From: Acidovorax sp. SCN 68-22
GTDB taxonomy: Bacteria > Pseudomonadota > Gammaproteobacteria > Burkholderiales > Burkholderiaceae_C
DNA: 34,569 nt
Assembly: GCA_001724785.1 (NCBI GenBank)
Contig: MEDL01000008.1
Location: 1-34,569 of the forward strand
Reading direction: 5' to 3'
Shown in pieces: positions 30,709-34,569 of this stretch. Under the pieces are notes generated by a model. The model saw nothing but the letters and a program-made list of their open reading frames with translations, made no database searches and had not been told where the DNA came from. Numbering within the stretch: position 1 is the first letter of the stretch; every line of letters starts with the position of its first letter. Made by a program: the position numbers and the translations under genes.

Positions 30709-30753
30709 ATGAAGAACACCCCCCTAGGCCGCGTCATTAACCTCCCCTTCCCC

Positions 30754-31383
30754 ATGAGCAACGTTCACGTCATCGACCACCCCCTGGTGCAGCACAAGCT
30801 GACCCTGATGCGCCGCAAGGACGCCAGCACCAACAGTTTTCGCCGCATGCTGGGCGAGCTCAGCACGCTGATGGCCTACGAAGTCACGCGCGACATGCCG
30901 CTTTCGGACATCGAGATCGAGACGCCGCTGGAGACCATGACCGGCAAGGTCATCGACGGCAAGAAGCTGGTGCTGGTCTCCATCCTGCGCGCCGGCAACG
31001 GCTTCCTGGACGGCATGCTCAATGTCGTGCCCGGCGCCCGGGTGGGCCACATCGGCCTGTACCGCGACCCGGCCACGCTGCAGCCGGTGGAGTACTACTT
31101 CAAGATGCCGTCCGAAATGGACGAGCGCGACATCATCGTCGTCGACCCCATGCTGGCCACGGGCAACTCGGCCGTCGCGGCCGTGGCGCGCCTCAAGCAG
31201 ACGCACCCCAAGTCCATCAAGTTCGTCTGCCTGCTGGCCGCGCCCGAAGGCATCGCGACCATGCAGAAAGCCCACCCCGACGTGCCCATCTACACCGCCG
31301 CCATCGACCGCGAGCTGAACGATCACGGCTACATCCTGCCGGGCCTGGGCGACGCGGGGGACCGGATTTTTGGGACGAAGTAG
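30754..31383 (+). CDS. upp: Uracil phosphoribosyltransferase
   Basis: [95 protein letters not shown]. Confidence 0.97.
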   Translation: MSNVHVIDHPLVQHKLTLMRRKDASTNSFRRMLGELSTLMAYEVTRDMPLSDIEIETPLETMTGKVIDGKKLVLVSILRAGNGFLDGMLNVVPGARVGHIGLYRDPATLQPVEYYFKMPSEMDERDIIVVDPMLATGNSAVAAVARLKQTHPKSIKFVCLLAAPEGIATMQKAHPDVPIYTAAIDRELNDHGYILPGLGDAGDRIFGTK

Positions 31384-31394
31384 GGCGCGGGTGC

Positions 31395-32207
31395 TCAGTC
31401 CTTGAACACCGGCACCTGCTTGGCCATGCTGGCCGTCATCGCCGCCGTGAGGTCCTGGCTCATCAGCATGGCCGCATTCCAGGTGGCGATGTAGTTCAGG
31501 CTGTCGGCCACCGAGTGGTCGCGGGCGTAGGTGATCATTTCCTTGGTGCCGCGGATCGACAGGGGCGACTTGGCGGCGATGGTGGCGGCCATATCGTGCA
31601 CACCGGCATAGAGCGCCTCACGGCTCTCGAACACGCGGTTCACCAGGCCGATGTTCTTGGCCTCTTGCGCGTCGAACTTGCGGCCGGTGTACGCCAGCTC
31701 GCGCACGATACCCTCACCCACCAGCTTGGGCAGGCGCTGCAGCGTGCCGACGTCGGCGGTCATGCCGATGTCGATTTCCTTGATGGTGAAGTAGGCGTCG
31801 CTGCTGGCGTAGCGCATGTCGGCGCAGGTGACGAGGTCGATGCCGCCGCCGATGCAGCCGCCGTGGATGGCCGCGAGCACGGGCTTGCGGCAGCGCTCCA
31901 GGCTGGTGAGCGTGTCCTGCAGGTCGAGGATGACGCGGCGCAGCGCTTCCCGCGTGCGGCCGTCGCAGTCGTTCTGGATCTGCGGGGCGAGGCCCATCAT
32001 CATCTGCAGGTCGATGCCGGCGGTGAAGAGCTTGCCTTCGCCTTGCAGCACGGCCACGCGGGCCTCGGGGGTGGCGTCCACCCACTCGAAGGCCCGGCGG
32101 ATCTCCTGCCACATGGTGGCATTCATGGCGTTGGCCTTGTCCGGGCGGTTCAGGCGCACGGTGGCGATGTGGTCTTGCAGCGAGACGGCGAGGGTTTCAA
32201 ATTGCAT
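31395..32207 (-). CDS. Crotonase/enoyl-CoA hydratase family protein
   Basis: VRLNRPDKANAMNATMWQEIRRAFEWVD; GKLFTAGIDLQMMMGL; KPVLAAIHGGCIGGGIDLVTCADMRYAS. Confidence 0.94.
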   Translation of the reverse strand: MQFETLAVSLQDHIATVRLNRPDKANAMNATMWQEIRRAFEWVDATPEARVAVLQGEGKLFTAGIDLQMMMGLAPQIQNDCDGRTREALRRVILDLQDTLTSLERCRKPVLAAIHGGCIGGGIDLVTCADMRYASSDAYFTIKEIDIGMTADVGTLQRLPKLVGEGIVRELAYTGRKFDAQEAKNIGLVNRVFESREALYAGVHDMAATIAAKSPLSIRGTKEMITYARDHSVADSLNYIATWNAAMLMSQDLTAAMTASMAKQVPVFKD

Positions 32208-32227
32208 GGAAGGCTCCGGTTTCAAGT

Positions 32228-32285
32228 GTTTTAGGCCTCTAGCGCTTATCTGGTAAGCGTTAGTAGCTATTAATTAAATAGTTAT
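32228..32285 (-). repeat. Dispersed ~50-60 bp repeat copy (clear example)
   Basis: GTTTTAGGCCTCTAGCGCTTATCTGGTAAGCGTTAGTAGCTATTAATTAAATAGTTA; inner palindrome AGCGCTTATC-TGGTAAGCGTT. Confidence 0.7.
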
Positions 32286-32289
32286 CCGA

Positions 32290-33849
32290 TCAGATTTTCG
32301 TGCCCGTCGCGGCGGCTCGCCACTGGCGCGCAAGGTCGGCAGGGTTCCATGGGGCATCGGTGTTCACGGTCAGTGCCAGCGCCTGCTCCTGCGCTGTCAG
32401 CGGTTCGGCGGTGCGCTGCTGCGCTGCCAGTACGGCCAGGCCGGCCTCGGACGGGTCGCCTCCAGCCGCAAGGCGACTTTGCACACGCGCTTGCAGTTGT
32501 GGCTCGCCGGCGTGGCAGTGCAACACGGTGAAGGGCACGCCCAGGGCCTGCGCCACGGCATGCATGTGGGCGCGATCGCTCTGGCGCAGGAAGGCGGCAT
32601 CGACGATCACCGGGTAGCCGGCCTGCAGCACCGCGCGTGCCCGCTCGGCCAGGTGCTCAAAGGTGCGCTGCGAGGCCTCGGGCGTGTAGATATCGGCGCC
32701 TCGGGCAGCCGAGTCGGCCAGTGGCGCCAGGCCATGCAGGCGCTTGCGCTCCACGTCCGAGCGCAGGCGCACGGCGCCGGCCTGGGCCAACAGGGCAGCG
32801 GCGACGGTGGATTTGCCCGAACCCGACAGACCATGGGTAATGAGCAAGCGCGGCTGCAGGGGCTGGGCCAGCGCCTCGACGCAGGCCAGGTAATCGGGCC
32901 CGCACGCCAGCGCCCCACCCTGCTCGGCGCGCAGCCGCGCCGCCAGCGCGCGCACCAGGGCGCGGTAGATTTCGTAGGGGCGCAGCACGGCCAGTGCTGC
33001 GTAGTCGCCGGTTTCGCTCAGGTAGGCATCCAGAAAGCGCCAGGCCAGATCGGAACGGCCGTGGGCATGCAGGTCCATGGTGAGAAACGCGGCGTCTGCC
33101 AGGGTGTCGATCCAGCGGAGGGCCGGACTGAACTCGATGCAGTCAAAGGCGGTGAGCACGCCCTCCAGCCGCACCAGGTTGCCCAGGTGCAGGTCGCCAT
33201 GGCCCTCGCGCACATGGCCGCCCGCCTGGCGCTGTGCCCACCATCCTTCCAGCCCGGCAAACGCCGGGCGCAGCGCCTGCAGCCGGGGCGCATCGGCACC
33301 GTCCAGCAGCGTTGCCAGGGTTTCGAATACATCGCCAATGGTCTGCTGCACCTGGGCGGCGCTGCCCCACGCACCACCGGCAGCCGCCACCGGGCAAGCC
33401 GCATGAAAGTGCGCAAGCTGCCTGGCAAAACGCTCCAGCTCGGCCGCGTGCAACGCGCCACTGCGCACCAGGGCATCGGCCTCGCTGCCGCTGGGGAAAC
33501 GGTGCATGTGCACCACCCAGTCGATGGCACCGTCTGCCGCTTCGTTCGGCGCGCCCAGGCGCGGCGCCTGCACGCTGCCCAGCACCGGCAGCACCTCCAG
33601 GTACAGCGATGGCGCCAGCCGCCGGTTCAGGCGCAGCTCTTCTTCACAAAAATGGCGGCGCGCGGCCACGCTGCTGAAATCGGCAAAGGGCAGCCGCACC
33701 GGCCTCTTGAGCTTGTAGGCATGCGCGGGCGTGAGCAGGATGTGCGAAATATGGGTCTGCACATGCGCCACGGGCAGGCCATCGCGCTGCTGGAGCATCG
33801 GCACCAGGCCGCTCAGCAAAGCGTCGTCCGCATGGTTCACAAGGCTCAA
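32290..33849 (-). CDS. Bifunctional aminoglycoside phosphotransferase-like / AAA ATP-binding protein
   Basis: N-terminal kinase-like part (VREGHGDLHLGNLVRLEGVLTAFDCIEFSPALRWIDTLADAAFLTMDL) and C-terminal P-loop part (LLITHGLSGSGKSTVAAALLAQAGAVRLRSDVERKRLHG). Start uncertain (TTG at 33849 or GTG just downstream). Confidence 0.9.
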   Translation of the reverse strand: MSLVNHADDALLSGLVPMLQQRDGLPVAHVQTHISHILLTPAHAYKLKRPVRLPFADFSSVAARRHFCEEELRLNRRLAPSLYLEVLPVLGSVQAPRLGAPNEAADGAIDWVVHMHRFPSGSEADALVRSGALHAAELERFARQLAHFHAACPVAAAGGAWGSAAQVQQTIGDVFETLATLLDGADAPRLQALRPAFAGLEGWWAQRQAGGHVREGHGDLHLGNLVRLEGVLTAFDCIEFSPALRWIDTLADAAFLTMDLHAHGRSDLAWRFLDAYLSETGDYAALAVLRPYEIYRALVRALAARLRAEQGGALACGPDYLACVEALAQPLQPRLLITHGLSGSGKSTVAAALLAQAGAVRLRSDVERKRLHGLAPLADSAARGADIYTPEASQRTFEHLAERARAVLQAGYPVIVDAAFLRQSDRAHMHAVAQALGVPFTVLHCHAGEPQLQARVQSRLAAGGDPSEAGLAVLAAQQRTAEPLTAQEQALALTVNTDAPWNPADLARQWRAAATGTKI

Positions 33850-33904
33850 ATCGGCTCCAAACGCTTTCCAGGCCAGCGCGGAAAGCTATCAAGACAATGA
33901 ATTT
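33848..33904 (-). repeat. Degenerate copy of the dispersed repeat at the start of the APH/AAA gene
   Basis: AAATCGGCTCCAAACGCTTTCCAGGCCAGCGCGGAAAGCTATCAAGACAATGAATTT aligns with the clearer copy at 32228-32285. Confidence 0.45.
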
Positions 33905-34020
33905 ACCGAGCACAAAGCCTGCAACGGTGCCTCCCCTATTGCAAGCGGCCGTGGCGCAAGCATGCGCCAGCCGGCTGCAGGTTTCCAGGCGGCTTGTGGC
34001 GCCGCCCGGTCCCAAACTCC

Positions 34021-34500
34021 TCAGGCCTTGGCGCCCTTCATGGCGGCCAGGTAGGGCGCGAGGCGTTTGGCCATCTCGTCGCCCAGTGCCTGCAGGCCGC
34101 TCATGGGGCGCACCATGACTTCAAAGTCCACGATCTTGCCTTCCTCGTCGAAGCGGATCTGGTCGATGCCCTTGAGCTCCTTGCCGTTCACCTTGGCAGA
34201 GAACTCCAGGATGGCGCTCATGCCGTCTTCGCTGGTGTAGGTGCGGTGGTAGGTGAAGTCCTCAAACACCTTGACCACCGTGCCCAGGATGAGCTGCACT
34301 GCCTGCGCGCTGGGGTACGGGGTGTGCGCCATGGGCGAGCGGAACACGGCCTTCCTGTGCAGGATGCTGGGCAGCTCGCTCAGGTCGCCCGCGGCCACCA
34401 TGGCGTGCCAGGCTTTCAGGCTGGCCTGCACGGCGGCCGGGGCCTGGTGGCTTGCGCCGGGTGTGGCCTGCGCGGCGGCGGGTGCCGGGCTCAGGTCCAT
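34021..34500 (-). CDS. NTF2-like/SnoaL-like protein (frame stays open to the window edge at 34569)
   Basis: VQASLKAWHAMVAAGDLSELPSILHRKAVFRSPMAHTPYPSAQAVQLILGTVVKVFEDFTYHRTY...LEFSAKVNGKELKGIDQIRFDEEGKIVDFEVMVRP is typical NTF2-like. Confidence 0.8.
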   Translation of the reverse strand: MDLSPAPAAAQATPGASHQAPAAVQASLKAWHAMVAAGDLSELPSILHRKAVFRSPMAHTPYPSAQAVQLILGTVVKVFEDFTYHRTYTSEDGMSAILEFSAKVNGKELKGIDQIRFDEEGKIVDFEVMVRPMSGLQALGDEMAKRLAPYLAAMKGAKA

Positions 34501-34569
34501 GCGCAGCGCCAGCTCGGTGCCCTGCTTGATGGCGCGCTTGGCGTCCAGCTCGGCCGCCTTGTCGGCGCC

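Overview
High-GC bacterial chromosomal segment, most likely Burkholderiales/Comamonadaceae (Acidovorax-like), judged from gene content, gene order and short intergenic repeats. About 35 coding regions are supported, nearly all core housekeeping: sodB, xseA, exbB/exbD-lpxK-trm112-kdsB-adk, asparaginase, lexA, a D-2-hydroxyacid dehydrogenase, a branched-chain amino acid binding protein, pepA-holC-hypothetical, lptF-lptG, a CbiX-like protein, a CysB-like regulator, an aminotransferase, a DMT transporter, rng-maf-rlmH-rsfS, hemF-purD-YebC, a HerA-like ATPase, a GRDP-like membrane protein, a threonine/serine dehydratase, upp, a crotonase, an APH/AAA kinase and an NTF2-like protein. I saw no rRNA, tRNA, CRISPR, prophage or transposase gene, and no obvious new multigene system. 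The most interesting signals are: (1) a 272-bp nested inverted-repeat element with perfect 29-bp termini, bounded by CTAG and inserted at the stop codon of the HerA-like ATPase; (2) a dispersed ~50-60 bp repeat family present about eight times, including an apparent in-frame copy inside lpxK; (3) no nadD between hemF and rsfS, where one is expected; (4) RsfS with a long histone-H1-like tail; (5) tandem LexA boxes shared by lexA and a divergent asparaginase gene; (6) DnaA boxes next to an AT-rich palindrome upstream of exbB; (7) an uncharacterised protein translationally coupled to holC. All calls are from reading the sequence; no database search was run.
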